Positions 9,124 to 18,895 are shown, counted from the stretch's first letter. The stretch is DNA of 64,000 nucleotides from Methylobacterium sp. E-045 (GCF_022829685.1 NZ_JAKSYE010000063.1:62001-126000); one strand, 5' to 3'. The notes: a model not told the origin generated them from the sequence alone. Program-made: numbers and translations.

Positions 9124-9597
9124 ACGGGAGCCCTTCTCGCGTCCTGAGATGTCGCGTCCTGCCGTGCCGGGGGATCCTTAGGCTCGGAAGCCGACGGAAT
9201 TCCCTGCCTCGGATCGTCAGCGGTCCGGCTCGCAGCCGTCGTCCCGTGACACCAGGATGCCCTGATCCCGGTTTTGGCCCGTCATGGTTAACCAGTGGTT
9301 AAGACCGCGGCTTGGTATCGACGGGTTCCGTGGACCGCAGATGGGGGCCAGGATGGACGCTCCCGCCCACGTTCAACCCCAGAGTCTTCAATCAATCTGA
9401 GGTTGCCAAAACTTCCCGCAGGGCGTGTCTTGCCCTTCCAATCGCTTATGTCAGCGGCTAAGTTGCGCCTGTTCCCGTGGATCGATGGGGATCTGTCAAC
9501 TTCAGGTAAATTCTAGGCGAGGGCGATTCCTGTCGCGTGTCGGTCCGCGATCACGGGTTTCGTCCTCAGCGATCCGCCCCGGCGGCCCAGGAGATCC
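9124..9597. other. Divergent intergenic region between parA and the PAS gene
   Basis: 474 bases with no credible gene. The only strong signal is the CtrA-type site at 9288-9302. The PAS gene has a GGAG ribosome binding site at 9590-9593. No sigma-70 pair could be assigned with confidence. Confidence 0.5.
9288..9302. promoter_or_regulatory. Predicted CtrA-binding site
   Basis: TTAA at 9288-9291, seven bases, TTAA at 9299-9302: an exact match to the alphaproteobacterial CtrA consensus TTAA-N7-TTAA. The left half read on the minus strand gives TTAACCAT, the best-known half-site. It lies 165 bases upstream of parA and 296 bases upstream of the PAS gene, in otherwise GC-rich DNA where TTAA is rare. 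Confidence 0.7.
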
Positions 9598-10179
9598 ATG
9601 CCTGCGCGCACGAGCCTTCTCACCGGCGACACGGACGGCATTCTGGCCGCGCTCGATGCGTCGGGCGTCGTGGGCGTCTGGTCCCACGACGTCTGGGCCG
9701 GCCGGATCGCCGTCTCGGACTCCTTCGCGGACGTGCTCGGTCTCGCTCCGAAAGCGTCGGGCGTGAGTCTCGACGCCTTCCTGGCGACGATCCTCGCGGA
9801 GGACCGGCTTCGCGTGGAGAACGCCCTGCATGCCGCCGTCGAGGCGGGCGGCCCGTTCGAGATCGCGTTCCGGACGGTTCGCGGCGAGCGCCGGCTCGGT
9901 CTGCGCGGGCGGATCGACCGGGGCGAGTCCGCCGGGGGGCGGGCGAGGGGCCTCGGCATCGCCATCGATCGCACCGAGGATGGGGCAATTCTTCACCAGC
10001 CCGGCCTGCATGCCGAGCAGGCGGCCAACCGCATGGCGGAACACGCCATCGCCCTGCACGACCTCGTGGCCGACCTTCACCAGCCGAGACTGGCCGCACT
10101 CCTCGATTCCCTGATACGGGAAATCGCCTTCACCCTGGCCGGCCACCTCGAGAAAGGCGGGCGACGGCGCAACCATTGA
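9598..10179 (+). CDS. PAS-domain protein
   Basis: 193 residues. Residues about 15-125 match a PAS fold of the PAS_3 kind: GVVGVWSHDVWAGRIAVSD at the start, then FADVLGL, a helix with LDAFLATILAEDR, and the terminal strand GLGIAIDRTED. There is no kinase, GGDEF or other output domain; the rest is a helical tail ending in a basic stretch. Such single-domain PAS proteins usually act as sensors or adaptors for another protein. ATG 9598 follows GGAGATCC. It converges on cobF with a 15-base gap. Confidence 0.8.
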   Translation: MPARTSLLTGDTDGILAALDASGVVGVWSHDVWAGRIAVSDSFADVLGLAPKASGVSLDAFLATILAEDRLRVENALHAAVEAGGPFEIAFRTVRGERRLGLRGRIDRGESAGGRARGLGIAIDRTEDGAILHQPGLHAEQAANRMAEHAIALHDLVADLHQPRLAALLDSLIREIAFTLAGHLEKGGRRRNH

Positions 10180-10194
10180 GGGCGAGGATCCGGC

Positions 10195-10953
10195 CTAATC
10201 CGCAGGCCTGCGCAGCAGGTAGATGTCCATGATCCAGCCGTGGCGCGCCCTCGCCTCGGCGCGCACGCGCCGGATCTCGCCGGCGATGTCGCCGAGGCGG
10301 CCCGACAGGACGATCTCGTCGTCGCTCCCGAGATAGGCGCCCCAGTAGATCGTCAGGTCCGGGTCGAGATGGGCGAAGGTCGGGTCGCCGTCGAGCATCA
10401 CCACGGTGGTGTCGGCCTCCTCGGAGAGTCCGCCGGCGATCTGGCGCCCCGTGGTGATCTGCACCGGCGCACCGATGCGGTTGAGGGCGATGCGGTGGCT
10501 CGCCGCCAGGGCCTGGACGCTGGTGATGCCGGGAATCACCCGATGGTCGAAGGCGAGGCGTCCCCGCGCCACGATCCGGTCGATGATCCGCAGGGTGCTG
10601 TCGTAGAGGGAGGGGTCGCCCCAGACCAGGAAGGCGCCGGTGCCGTCCTCAGGGAGTTCGCGCGCGATCATCGCCTCGTAGAGGGCCGCGCGGGCACCGT
10701 GCCAATCGTCCACGGCGACACCGTAATCGGCCGGATTGCGGTCGCGCTCCGGGTCCTGCGCCTCGACGATGCGATAGGGCCGGTCCTCGATGTAGCGCTC
10801 GCAGATCGCCCGGCGCAGGGCGACGAGGTCGGCTTTCTCCCCGCCCTTGTCGAGGACGAAGACCACATCCACCGTGTTCAAGGCGCGGATCGCCTGGATC
10901 GTGACGTGCTCCGGATTGCCGGTGCCGATGCCGATCACGAGGATCTGTCTCAC
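10195..10953 (-). CDS. cobF: Precorrin-6A synthase (deacetylating)
   Basis: Corrin methyltransferase of aerobic cobalamin synthesis: it methylates C-1 of precorrin-5 and releases acetate. The tetrapyrrole-methylase fold is evident: ILVIGIGTGNPEH at the N-terminus, FLVWGDPSLYDS (SAM site), and HRVIPGITSVQALAASHRI. About 252 residues. The start chosen is a GTG at 10953 with GAGAGG upstream, because the conserved sequence begins right there; an ATG at 11007 would add 18 unrelated residues. No other cob gene is in the window, so it is separated from the main cobalamin operon. It is divergent from the metal cassette with 79 bases between. Confidence 0.93.
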   Translation of the reverse strand: MRQILVIGIGTGNPEHVTIQAIRALNTVDVVFVLDKGGEKADLVALRRAICERYIEDRPYRIVEAQDPERDRNPADYGVAVDDWHGARAALYEAMIARELPEDGTGAFLVWGDPSLYDSTLRIIDRIVARGRLAFDHRVIPGITSVQALAASHRIALNRIGAPVQITTGRQIAGGLSEEADTTVVMLDGDPTFAHLDPDLTIYWGAYLGSDDEIVLSGRLGDIAGEIRRVRAEARARHGWIMDIYLLRRPAD

Positions 10954-11032
10954 GCGTGTAGCCTCTCGGGTTGGGATCGCTGGCGATCGGCCCTGTCGCG
11001 GGCGCATGCCCTATGCTACGCTCCGTGCCGAC

Positions 11033-11467
11033 ATGAAACCCATCCGGCGCAATCTGGATCGGAGCCTCGCGCTCTGGCTGATGACGGTGATCCTCGCGAT
11101 CGCCGGCTTCGCCATGTCGTCGCCCGCGAGCGCCCATACGGGCCATGGGCACGATGGCGGCGCTCCTGTCGAATGGGTCCAGGCTCCGGTCTCCCTCGAC
11201 GCGCAGGCGGTTCGGGCGGATGCCGCCACCCCCGGCCTGCATGAGATCGTGTCCGTCCTGCGGGCCGAACCCCATCTCGGCTGTGCCGGTCCCTGCTGCA
11301 CCGGCCCCTGTGGAGCCGCCTGCTGCTGCGCCATCGGCCTGGCACCGGCCGACGGAGATGCTGCATCCGCGCCCGGCTTGACCGGTCCCGTTCCCGTGGG
11401 CGCCATGTCCGCCCGCACGGACGTCGCCCCGGATTCTCCGTCCGAACCACCGAGACCCTTCGCCTGA
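11033..11467 (+). CDS. Exported Cys/His-rich protein of the metal-efflux cassette
   Basis: 144 residues with a signal peptide ending near SPASA (residue 34), then a His cluster HTGHGHD and, at residues 84-99, seven cysteines (84, 88, 89, 93, 97, 98, 99) in a short Gly/Ala/Pro context. The tail is Pro/Ser rich. The residues suit periplasmic binding of a soft or transition metal such as copper; this is inference from composition and from position, 86 bases upstream of the RND adaptor. No named family is recognised. Confidence 0.7.
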   Translation: MKPIRRNLDRSLALWLMTVILAIAGFAMSSPASAHTGHGHDGGAPVEWVQAPVSLDAQAVRADAATPGLHEIVSVLRAEPHLGCAGPCCTGPCGAACCCAIGLAPADGDAASAPGLTGPVPVGAMSARTDVAPDSPSEPPRPFA

Positions 11468-11553
11468 CGTAACGACGGCGTTCCGCGCCCGGCTGCCTGT
11501 CGGCGCCGTGGGGAAAGCCGTCCCTGCTTCATCGGCGTCGAGGTTCTCCCATC

Positions 11554-13242
11554 ATGTCCATCGTTTTTCCGGCAGCCCTGCGCCTCGTCGCGGCGTGCGC
11601 CATCGCCTGGGTAGGCCTGTCCGGCACGGCCCTGTCCCATGAGGGCCATTCCCACGGCGACGAGACGGCTCTCCTGCCCGTTACGGCGGCGGCACCGCGG
11701 GCGGAGGCGAGGTCGGAGCGCTACGAACTCGTCGCCGCCGTGCAGGGGCACGATCTCGTCTTCTATCTCGACGCGTTCGAGACCAACGCGCCGATCACCG
11801 ACGCCACCCTCGCCCTCTCGACGCCGGACGGGCGCAGGACGGCCGAGCTCCAGGCCGATGGCAGCTACCGGCTCTCCGCACCCTGGCTCGAGGACGCGGC
11901 GCATCACGATCTCATCGCGGCGGTGACGGCGGAGGGCAGTACCGACATCCTCTCCCTCGATCTCGATCTGCCAACTGCCAAAGGCGCTGCAACGAAGTCC
12001 GAGACGCCGGCCAACGCCTCCCTGGTCGAGCGCTTCACGCACCAGCCGCCCTCCGTCACCGCCGCCGGGGGCTTCCTCCTCGGCCTCGGCGCCGTCGTCC
12101 TGTTCCGGCGTCGGCGGACGATTCCCATCGTCGTCGTCCTGGCGGTCACGGCGACGATCGTGCTGGGCAGCGCCGCCCTCGCCCATGAAGGCCACGATGC
12201 CGCGCCGGCCGAGGGCGGGATGATGGCGAGTCCGCCCGCCGGCGGCGCCGACCGGGCGAAGCGCCTGGGCGACGGCTCGATCTTCGTGCCCAAATCCCTG
12301 CAGCGCCTCCTCGTCCTGCGCACCGCCGTGACGGCGACGGAGAGCGTGGCCCGTACCGTGGCCCTGCCCGGTCGGGTCATCGCCGATCCCAATGCCAGCG
12401 GCGTCGTGCAATCCTCCGTGGGCGGCCGTCTGGCCCCTCCGGCGAACGGCTTCCCGCGCCTCGGAACCCGCGTGACGCGCGGCGAGGTGCTCGCCACCGT
12501 CACCCCGCCGGTCCAGGCCGTGGACGTCTCCGACATGCGCCAGCGCCAGGGCGAACTCGACCAGCAGATCGCGATCCTCGACCGTCGGGTGGTCCGGTTC
12601 GAGCGGCTGGCGGGGACGGGCGCCGTGGCCCGGACCCAACTCGACGATGCCCGCTCCGAGCGTGACGGGCTGAAGGACCGCCGCGCCGCCCTCGATGCGG
12701 TCCGCGGCTCGCCCGAGGCCCTGGTCGCGCCGGTGGACGGGGTCATCGCCGAGGCGAGCGCCACGGCGGGCGCCATGGCGGCCTCCGGCACCGTCGTCTT
12801 CCGCATTGTCGATCCGGGCAAGCTCTGGGTCGAGGCGCTGAGCTTCGAGGCCCTGTCGCCGGAAGGCGCGGCGACGGCCCGCCTCGGGGACGGGCGCAGC
12901 CTCGCGCTGACCTATCGCGGGGCCGGCCTCGCCGACCGCAATCAGGCCGTGCCGGTTCAGTTCGCGGTGGCGGGCGATCCGGCCGGCCTGCGCCTCGGCC
13001 AGTTCGTCACCGTTCATGCCCCCCTCACGGGCGAGCGGACGGGTCTCGCCGTGCCGCGCTCCGGCATCCTGCGGGCGGAGGGCGGCAGCGTCGTCTACGA
13101 GCATGTCGGTGCGGAGCGCTTCGTGGCACGCGCCGTCCGCACCGATCCCCTCGACGCCGACCGTACGCTCATCGCCGGCGGTCTGGAGCCGGGACGGCGC
13201 GTCGTCGTCCAGGGCGCCGAACTCCTCGACCAGATCCGCTGA
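11554..13242 (+). CDS. RND efflux periplasmic adaptor, fused form (CusB/CzcB-like)
   Basis: 562 residues, longer than the usual ~400. Residues 1-30 are a signal peptide followed by HEGHSHGD. Residues ~50-145 form a beta-rich domain. Two adjacent hydrophobic segments lie near 168-186 and 192-212, the second ending in another HEGHD. From ~230 on there is a standard membrane-fusion protein: barrel-sandwich (GRVIADPNASGVVQ), coiled-coil hairpin (RQRQGELDQQIAILDRR), lipoyl half and the closing GLEPGRRVVVQGAELLDQI. The second segment plus HEGHD looks like a normal adaptor start, so the protein may be a fusion of an exported metal-binding domain with the adaptor. It bridges the inner-membrane pump to an outer-membrane factor not encoded nearby. 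Confidence 0.88.
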   Translation: MSIVFPAALRLVAACAIAWVGLSGTALSHEGHSHGDETALLPVTAAAPRAEARSERYELVAAVQGHDLVFYLDAFETNAPITDATLALSTPDGRRTAELQADGSYRLSAPWLEDAAHHDLIAAVTAEGSTDILSLDLDLPTAKGAATKSETPANASLVERFTHQPPSVTAAGGFLLGLGAVVLFRRRRTIPIVVVLAVTATIVLGSAALAHEGHDAAPAEGGMMASPPAGGADRAKRLGDGSIFVPKSLQRLLVLRTAVTATESVARTVALPGRVIADPNASGVVQSSVGGRLAPPANGFPRLGTRVTRGEVLATVTPPVQAVDVSDMRQRQGELDQQIAILDRRVVRFERLAGTGAVARTQLDDARSERDGLKDRRAALDAVRGSPEALVAPVDGVIAEASATAGAMAASGTVVFRIVDPGKLWVEALSFEALSPEGAATARLGDGRSLALTYRGAGLADRNQAVPVQFAVAGDPAGLRLGQFVTVHAPLTGERTGLAVPRSGILRAEGGSVVYEHVGAERFVARAVRTDPLDADRTLIAGGLEPGRRVVVQGAELLDQIR

Positions 13243-13254
13243 GGAAAGAACCCC

Positions 13255-16200
13255 ATGTTCGGCCTCATCGTCGCGCAGTCCCTGCGCAACCGCCTGCTCG
13301 TCCTGGCCCTCGCCTTCGCCCTGGTGCTGACCGGCGCCCTCTCCCTCGCGCACCTGCCCGTCGACGTGCTTCCCGACCTCAACCGGCCCACCGTCACGAT
13401 CCTGACCGAGGCCGAGGGGTTCGCCCCCACGGAGGTGGAGCAGCGGGTGACTTACCCGATCGAGACCCGCATGAACGGCCTGCCGGGCGTCAGCCGGGTG
13501 CGCTCGGTCTCCGGCATCGGCCTGTCCATCGTCACGGTGGAGTTCGAATGGGACACGGACCTGTTCCGCGACCGGCAGTTCGTCAACGAGAGGCTGGCGC
13601 TGGCGCGCTCGGAACTGCCGCCCAACGTGGTCCCGCAGATGGGGCCGGTCTCCTCGATCATGGGCGGCATCCTGCTGGTCGCCGTCACGTCGAAGACCGC
13701 GACCCCGATGCAGGTGCGCGAGACCGCCGACTTCACCCTGCGCCCGCGCCTGCTCTCCATCCCCGGGGTGGCGCAGGTGATCCCCATCGGCGGCGAGGTA
13801 CGCCAGTTCCGGGTCGCGCCCAACCCCGCCGCCATGCGGGCGCTCGGCGTCACCGACGAGGCCCTGGCCCGCGCCCTGCAGAATTACGGCGGCAATGCCG
13901 GCGGCGGCTATTCCGAGGCCGGCGGCCGCGAGGTCCTGATCCGGGCGCTCGGCCGTACCACCGATCTCGACGACCTGCGCCATCTCGTCGTCACGACGCC
14001 GGGCGGTCCGGTCTACCTGCGGCAGGTCGCCGACATCGCCTTCGGGGCGCGGCCCAAGCGCGGCGACGGCGGCTTCATGGGCCAGCCCGCCGTGGTGGTC
14101 TCCATCGAGAAGCAGCCGGGCATCGACACCGTGCGCCTGACCCGCGAGGTCGAGGCGGCGCTCAAGGAGATCGGCCCCTCCCTGCCCCACGGGATCGAGG
14201 CCGGCAGCGTCCTGTTCCGGCAGGCGGACTTCATCGAGACATCGCTTCGCAACGTCATCACGGTGCTGATCGAGGCCGTGGCCGTGGTGGCCGTGGTGCT
14301 GTTCGCCTTCCTGATGAACCTGCGCACGACGCTGATCTCGCTCGCCGCGATCCCCGTTTCGATTCTCGCCACCGCGACGGTGTTCTCGCTGCTGGGCCTC
14401 TCGATCAACACGATGACGCTGGGCGGCCTCGCCATCGCCATCGGCGAGCTGGTGGACGACGCCGTCGTCGATGTGGAGAACATCCTGCGGCGCCTGCGCG
14501 ACAACCGGGCGGCGGGTTCGCCCCGCACGTCCTTCGCGGTGATCGTCGACGCCTCCAACGAGGTGCGCTCCGGCATCGTCTACGCCACCGTCATCATCTG
14601 CCTCGTCTTCGTGCCGCTCTTCGCCCTGTCGGGCGTCGAGGGCCGGCTGTTCGCGCCGCTCGGCCAGGCCTACATCATCGCCATCCTGTCGAGCCTCGTG
14701 GTCTCCCTGACCCTGACGCCCGTCCTCTCCTCCTGGCTGCTCCCCGGCCTGAAGAGCCTCGACCATCCCGAGAGCCGGCTGATCCGCGGCCTCAAGCGCG
14801 CCAACGGGCGCCTCGTGGCGGCGGCCTTCGCCCGTCAGCGCCTCGCCATCGTCTGTGCGATCGTCGCGGTGGCGGCCGCCGGCTACGGCGCGGGCCGGTT
14901 GCCGCGCGCCTTCCTGCCGACCTTCAACGAGGGCTCGTTCACGGTCACCACGACCTTCACCCCCGGCATCTCGCTCGCCGAATCCGCCCGCGTCGGCGCC
15001 ATCGCCGAGCGCCTGCTGATGGAGATCCCCGAGGTGGACAAGGTCGGGCGCCGGACCGGGCGCGCCGAACTCGACGAGCATGCCGAAGGGGTCCATTCCA
15101 CCGATCTGGAGATCCGCCTCAAGCCGGGCGGGCGTGAACGCCCGGCAATCGTCGCCGACATCAGGGGGCGGCTCTCCGCCCTTCCGGTGACGGTGAATGT
15201 CGGCCAGCCGATCTCGCACCGGCTCGACCACATGCTCTCCGGCGTCCGGGCCGAGATCGCCCTCAAGCTGTTCGGAGAGGATCTCGACGCCTTGCGCCGC
15301 ACCGCCGAATCCCTGCGCGAGACCCTGTCGGGCATCCCCGGCGTCGCCGACCTCCAGGTGGAGCGGCAGGTGCGCGTTCCCCAGATCGAGATACGGGTCG
15401 ATCCGGCCAAGGCGGCGCTCTACGGCGTCTCGCCCGCGACGGTGGTGGAGACGGTGGGGAATCTCGCCAATGGCCGCGTGGTCTCGACCCTGGTGGACGG
15501 TCTGCGCCGCTTCGACGTGGTCCTGCGCCTGCCGGAAAGCGGGCGCTCGATGGCGGCCTTGCGCGACCTCCTCATCGAGACGCCGTCGGGCTGGGTGCCT
15601 GCCCACGCGCTGGCCGACATCGCCGAGCGGGCCGGTCCCAACCAGATCCTGCGCGAGAACGGCCGCCGCCGCATCGTGGTCCAGGCCAACACCGTGCCGG
15701 GCTCCGACGGTTCGAAGATCGCGGCCGACATCGCGCAGGCCCTGGCGCGGACGACCCTGCCGGAGGGGATCAGCGCCCGCCTCGAAGGCGCGTTCGAGGC
15801 GCAAGGGGAGGCGACCCGCCGGATCGGGCTCCTCGGTCTCGTCTCCTTCGCCCTGGTCTTCGCCCTGCTGGCGAGCCGCTACCGCTCCGGCGTGCTGGCC
15901 CTCATCGTCATGGGCAACGTGCCCCTCGCCCTCATCGGCAGCGTGGTCGCCCTCACCATCGCCGGGCTACCCCTCTCCGTGGCCTCGATGATCGGCTTCG
16001 TGACGCTCACCGGCATCGTCGCCCGCAACGGCATCCTCAAGATCAGCCACGTCCTGAATCTCGGCCTCAGCGAGGGTCTGCCCTTCGGACCCGCCCTGGT
16101 CCTGCGGGCGAGCAACGAGCGTCTCGTGCCGGTGCTGATGACGGCGCTGGCCGCCGGCATCGCCCTGGTGCCGCTGCTGGTCGACGGGACCGCGCCGGGC

Positions 16201-16395
16201 AAGGAGATCCTGCATCCCGTGGCCGTGACGATCTTCGGCGGCCTCATCAGCGCGACGCTGCTCGACGCCGTGCTGACGCCGGTCCTGATGCTGCGCTTCG
16301 GCGCCCCCGCCTTCGCCCGCCTGCGCGAGGCGCAGGGCGACGAAACGCCCTCCCCCGTGACGGGGGCCATGCCCTCCCCGCCCGCAACCTTCTGA
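13255..16395 (+). CDS. Heavy-metal RND efflux pump (CusA/CzcA family, HME type)
   Basis: 1046-residue inner-membrane proton antiporter of the HME-RND family. Twelve membrane segments in the RND layout are implied; TM4 carries [14 protein letters not shown] at about 397-410, with acidic residues D401, D402 and D406 that would form the proton relay. [16 protein letters not shown] and the repeat-half equivalents are typical of CusA/CzcA. This TM4 sequence differs from the DGAVV signature of classical copper/silver pumps, so the metal cannot be fixed by motif. It starts 12 bases after the adaptor. No outer-membrane channel gene is present in the cassette. Confidence 0.93.
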   Translation: MFGLIVAQSLRNRLLVLALAFALVLTGALSLAHLPVDVLPDLNRPTVTILTEAEGFAPTEVEQRVTYPIETRMNGLPGVSRVRSVSGIGLSIVTVEFEWDTDLFRDRQFVNERLALARSELPPNVVPQMGPVSSIMGGILLVAVTSKTATPMQVRETADFTLRPRLLSIPGVAQVIPIGGEVRQFRVAPNPAAMRALGVTDEALARALQNYGGNAGGGYSEAGGREVLIRALGRTTDLDDLRHLVVTTPGGPVYLRQVADIAFGARPKRGDGGFMGQPAVVVSIEKQPGIDTVRLTREVEAALKEIGPSLPHGIEAGSVLFRQADFIETSLRNVITVLIEAVAVVAVVLFAFLMNLRTTLISLAAIPVSILATATVFSLLGLSINTMTLGGLAIAIGELVDDAVVDVENILRRLRDNRAAGSPRTSFAVIVDASNEVRSGIVYATVIICLVFVPLFALSGVEGRLFAPLGQAYIIAILSSLVVSLTLTPVLSSWLLPGLKSLDHPESRLIRGLKRANGRLVAAAFARQRLAIVCAIVAVAAAGYGAGRLPRAFLPTFNEGSFTVTTTFTPGISLAESARVGAIAERLLMEIPEVDKVGRRTGRAELDEHAEGVHSTDLEIRLKPGGRERPAIVADIRGRLSALPVTVNVGQPISHRLDHMLSGVRAEIALKLFGEDLDALRRTAESLRETLSGIPGVADLQVERQVRVPQIEIRVDPAKAALYGVSPATVVETVGNLANGRVVSTLVDGLRRFDVVLRLPESGRSMAALRDLLIETPSGWVPAHALADIAERAGPNQILRENGRRRIVVQANTVPGSDGSKIAADIAQALARTTLPEGISARLEGAFEAQGEATRRIGLLGLVSFALVFALLASRYRSGVLALIVMGNVPLALIGSVVALTIAGLPLSVASMIGFVTLTGIVARNGILKISHVLNLGLSEGLPFGPALVLRASNERLVPVLMTALAAGIALVPLLVDGTAPGKEILHPVAVTIFGGLISATLLDAVLTPVLMLRFGAPAFARLREAQGDETPSPVTGAMPSPPATF

Positions 16396-16410
16396 CCACA
16401 GGGAACTCCC

Positions 16411-16821
16411 ATGACGAAGACAGCCCTCACGGCGATCCTGGTTCTGACCCTCGCCTCCCCTCTCCTCGCCGCCGAGCACCGCCACGACGACGGCACCACC
16501 CATTCCGACGACCATGACCACGGCCCAAAATCCCCCGCCAAGGGCAAGGCCGCCGACACGCCGGCGACGCGCGCCTTCAAGGAGGCGAGCATGCGCATGC
16601 ACGGCGACATGGACATCCGCTATTCCGGCGACGTCGACCGCGATTTCGCCGCCGGCATGATCCCGCATCACAAGGGCGCCCTGGCCATGGCCAAGGTCGC
16701 GCTTCAGTATTCGAAGGATCCGGAGGTCCGCTCCCTGGCCGAGGCCATCGTCAAGGCACAGGAAGCCGAGATCGCGCAGATGGAGGCGATCCTCAAGCGC
16801 ACCGATCCCGCTAAGAAGTGA
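16411..16821 (+). CDS. DUF305 exported protein (CopM-like)
   Basis: 136 residues. Signal peptide ending at LLAA, a His/Asp-rich segment ([17 protein letters not shown]), then a DUF305 ferritin-like helical core with [17 protein letters not shown] and the signature [16 protein letters not shown]. Family members such as cyanobacterial CopM bind copper in the periplasm. It is 15 bases after the RND pump and ends the cassette. The ATG at 16411 follows a GGGAA ribosome binding site. Confidence 0.9.
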   Translation: MTKTALTAILVLTLASPLLAAEHRHDDGTTHSDDHDHGPKSPAKGKAADTPATRAFKEASMRMHGDMDIRYSGDVDRDFAAGMIPHHKGALAMAKVALQYSKDPEVRSLAEAIVKAQEAEIAQMEAILKRTDPAKK

Positions 16822-16839
16822 GGTCGGCCCCGGGCGGCG

Positions 16840-17187
16840 TCAGGCGCGGCGGCTTTTCCGCCTGTCGCGCTCGTCGTCCAGGGCCGCCGGAACGCCGCTG
16901 AGCACACGCAGCGGATGCGTGTGGACCGGGCGAAACGTCCGGGGCATCGGGCCGCACCCGATACAGACCGCGTAGGTCCAGCGCAGCCAGAGATTGGTGT
17001 TCTCCCGGTCGATGCTGTCCTGGCGCTTTCGCGCCTCGGCGATGGCGGCCCTGACCTCGGCCGCCCGCTCCTCGCTGACGGCCTCGCGCTGCCGGGCCGT
17101 GACGGTCGGCGGGTTCTGCCCCGGTTGAGCGCCGCAGGGCGACGACAGGATGCTCAGACCCGCAAATAATCCCACGATCAATCGCAT
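16840..17187 (-). CDS. Small exported protein with a Cys pair
   Basis: 115 residues. Signal peptide MRLIVGLFAGLSILSSPCGA, then a charged helix (QREAVSEERAAEVRAAIAEA) and a motif YAVCIGCGPMP with two cysteines, followed by a basic tail. No family recognised. It converges with the DUF305 gene with an 18-base gap. The ATG at 17187 gives the best signal peptide; an in-frame upstream extension is possible but lacks export character. Confidence 0.6.
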   Translation of the reverse strand: MRLIVGLFAGLSILSSPCGAQPGQNPPTVTARQREAVSEERAAEVRAAIAEARKRQDSIDRENTNLWLRWTYAVCIGCGPMPRTFRPVHTHPLRVLSGVPAALDDERDRRKSRRA

Positions 17188-17342
17188 GCGTGCCTCCACA
17201 CTCGCGGAAGGCATTCCCCGCTTTCGCAAGGCTACGGACAGGACGGTCGGAAAGTTTCAGGCTCCTCCGCCCACGTCCGGGCGCTGGATCAGCGGAGCCT
17301 GCTCCACCGTCCCTCCGGCGACATCGACTGCCGCGAAGCTCC

Positions 17343-18140
17343 TCACCGTGTCGTCGGTCTCCCTGCACAGGCGCCCAGCCAGTCGAGGCCGTCCTCGGTC
17401 CGGCCACGCGGATTGTACTCGCACCCGACCGAGCCCGAATATCCGAGGCGGTCGAGTTCGGCGAAGACGAAGGCGTCGTTCACCTCTCCCGTTCCCGGCT
17501 CGTGGCGGGCCGGCACGCTGGCGACCTGGACATGGCCGATGAGCGCCAGCAGGCGGGCTAGCCGCGTGGTCACGTCGCCGTGCAGGATCTGGCAGTGGAA
17601 GATGTCGAACTGGAGCTTCAGGTTGGTGAGACCCTCCGCGCGCAGGTCCGCCACGAGACCGGCGGCGGCATCGACATCGTCGAGGAAGTAACCGGGCATG
17701 GAGCGGCGGTTGATCGGCTCGATCAGGAGGTCGATGCCCTGCCGGGCAAGCCGTCCGGCTGCGTGCCGCAGGGACCTACGATACGCCTCTCCGGCGCGGC
17801 TGTCGCGCGCATCGGCCAAGCCCGCCATCATGTGCAGGCGCGGGCAGCCGGTGGCCAGCGCATAGGCGAGCGCCGTCTCGACCCCGGCGGCCATCTCGTC
17901 GAAGCGGTCGGGCAGAGCGGCGAGGCCCCGCTCACCGGCCGTCCAATCGCCCGGCGGCAGGTTGAACAGGACGAGGTCGAGCCCGTGCGCGGCGAGGCGC
18001 CCGGCGATCGCCTCCGGCGAATGCTCGTAGGGGAACAGGACCTCCACAGCCGTGAATCCGGCACGGGACGCGGCCTCGAACCGGTCGAGGAAGGCGTGCT
18101 CCGTGAAGAGCAGCGTCAGGTTGGCGGCAAAGCGCGGCAT
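17343..18140 (-). CDS. Hydroxypyruvate isomerase-like TIM-barrel protein
   Basis: 265 residues in the Hyi/OtnI group of xylose-isomerase-like TIM barrels. MPRFAANLTLLFTEHAFLDR at the N-terminus, the catalytic glutamate in LLIEPINRRSMPGYFL, the metal-ligand region LKLQFDIFHCQ, and the second glutamate in GCEYNPRG all match. The reaction would be hydroxypyruvate to tartronate semialdehyde or an equivalent 2-oxo-tetronate isomerisation. In a methylotroph the former would touch serine-cycle metabolism, but no partner enzyme is next to it. It lies downstream of the sigma/anti-sigma pair on the same strand. Confidence 0.85.
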   Translation of the reverse strand: MPRFAANLTLLFTEHAFLDRFEAASRAGFTAVEVLFPYEHSPEAIAGRLAAHGLDLVLFNLPPGDWTAGERGLAALPDRFDEMAAGVETALAYALATGCPRLHMMAGLADARDSRAGEAYRRSLRHAAGRLARQGIDLLIEPINRRSMPGYFLDDVDAAAGLVADLRAEGLTNLKLQFDIFHCQILHGDVTTRLARLLALIGHVQVASVPARHEPGTGEVNDAFVFAELDRLGYSGSVGCEYNPRGRTEDGLDWLGACAGRPTTR

Positions 18141-18181
18141 GGACAGGTTTCCATCGTGGCAGGTTCCCGTCCGGGCCGCCC

Positions 18182-18895
18182 TCAATCGCGGATGAGCTTG
18201 CCCGTATAGACGACGGGACCGGTGGGCAGGCCGGTGGCCGAGCCGTTCGGCGGCTCCACCGAGACAGCGAAGACACCCTCGCCGCGCCGCGCGGCATCGG
18301 ATCCGGCGGGCAGGGCCAAGCGTGCGGCATCCCTGCCGATCAGCCCGAGGGATTTCGGCGTCTTGTCGGCTCCGACATACCACAATTGAAGGCTGCGGCC
18401 GGGCGGAGCCTCGGCGCCCACCGGGCGCACCCGCGCGGTTCCGGCCGCCGTATCGATGCTGACGATGAGGGCCGGCGCCTCGCCGCCGCTGCTGACCACG
18501 GCGACGTAGCGGGTCTCGCCCTCCGCACCGGGGCGGGGGCCGAACGCGATGAACAGGGCGAGTCCGGCCGCCAGGGCCCCGGCTCCCGCCGTGGCGGCCC
18601 GCCACAGGCCGAGCTTGCGCGACAGGGTGGCCACGCGGTTGTCGTTCGCCGCCGGAGACGGGGATGTCCGGTGGGGCAGCGCGCGCAGGATCGCCGGCCA
18701 CACGCCCTCGCCCGGCTCGATCTCGGGAATGGCGGCGGCGAGGGGCGCCAGGCGGCGCTCCCATTCCCGCACGGCGGCGCGCGCGGCAGGATCGACGGCG
18801 AGTTCCAGGTCCATGGCGGCGCGCTCGGTGGCGTCGAGCGTGCCGATGACGTATTCGGCGGCGCGCAGGTCGCGCTCGGCGGGGTCCTCGGTCAT
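18182..18895 (-). CDS. Anti-sigma factor (RskA type)
   Basis: 237 residues. The N-terminal helical anti-sigma domain starts AAEYVIGTLDATERAAMD; one membrane segment follows around residues 98-117 (AATAGAGALAAGLALFIAF), and the periplasmic RskA C-terminal domain ends in SLQLWYVGADKTPKSLG and FAVSVEPPNGS. No HxxxCxxC zinc motif is visible, so it is the RskA and not the ZAS type. Its ATG overlaps the stop of the ECF sigma gene by 4 bases. Expected to hold the sigma factor at the membrane until its periplasmic part is cleaved. Confidence 0.9.
   Translation of the reverse strand: MTEDPAERDLRAAEYVIGTLDATERAAMDLELAVDPAARAAVREWERRLAPLAAAIPEIEPGEGVWPAILRALPHRTSPSPAANDNRVATLSRKLGLWRAATAGAGALAAGLALFIAFGPRPGAEGETRYVAVVSSGGEAPALIVSIDTAAGTARVRPVGAEAPPGRSLQLWYVGADKTPKSLGLIGRDAARLALPAGSDAARRGEGVFAVSVEPPNGSATGLPTGPVVYTGKLIRD

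Noticed and set aside
11011..15804. A 1597-residue open frame antisense to the metal-efflux operon
   Set aside because: It is Arg/Gly/Asp/His-rich with no domain and mirrors the real RND genes; long antisense frames are a known effect of high GC at third positions.
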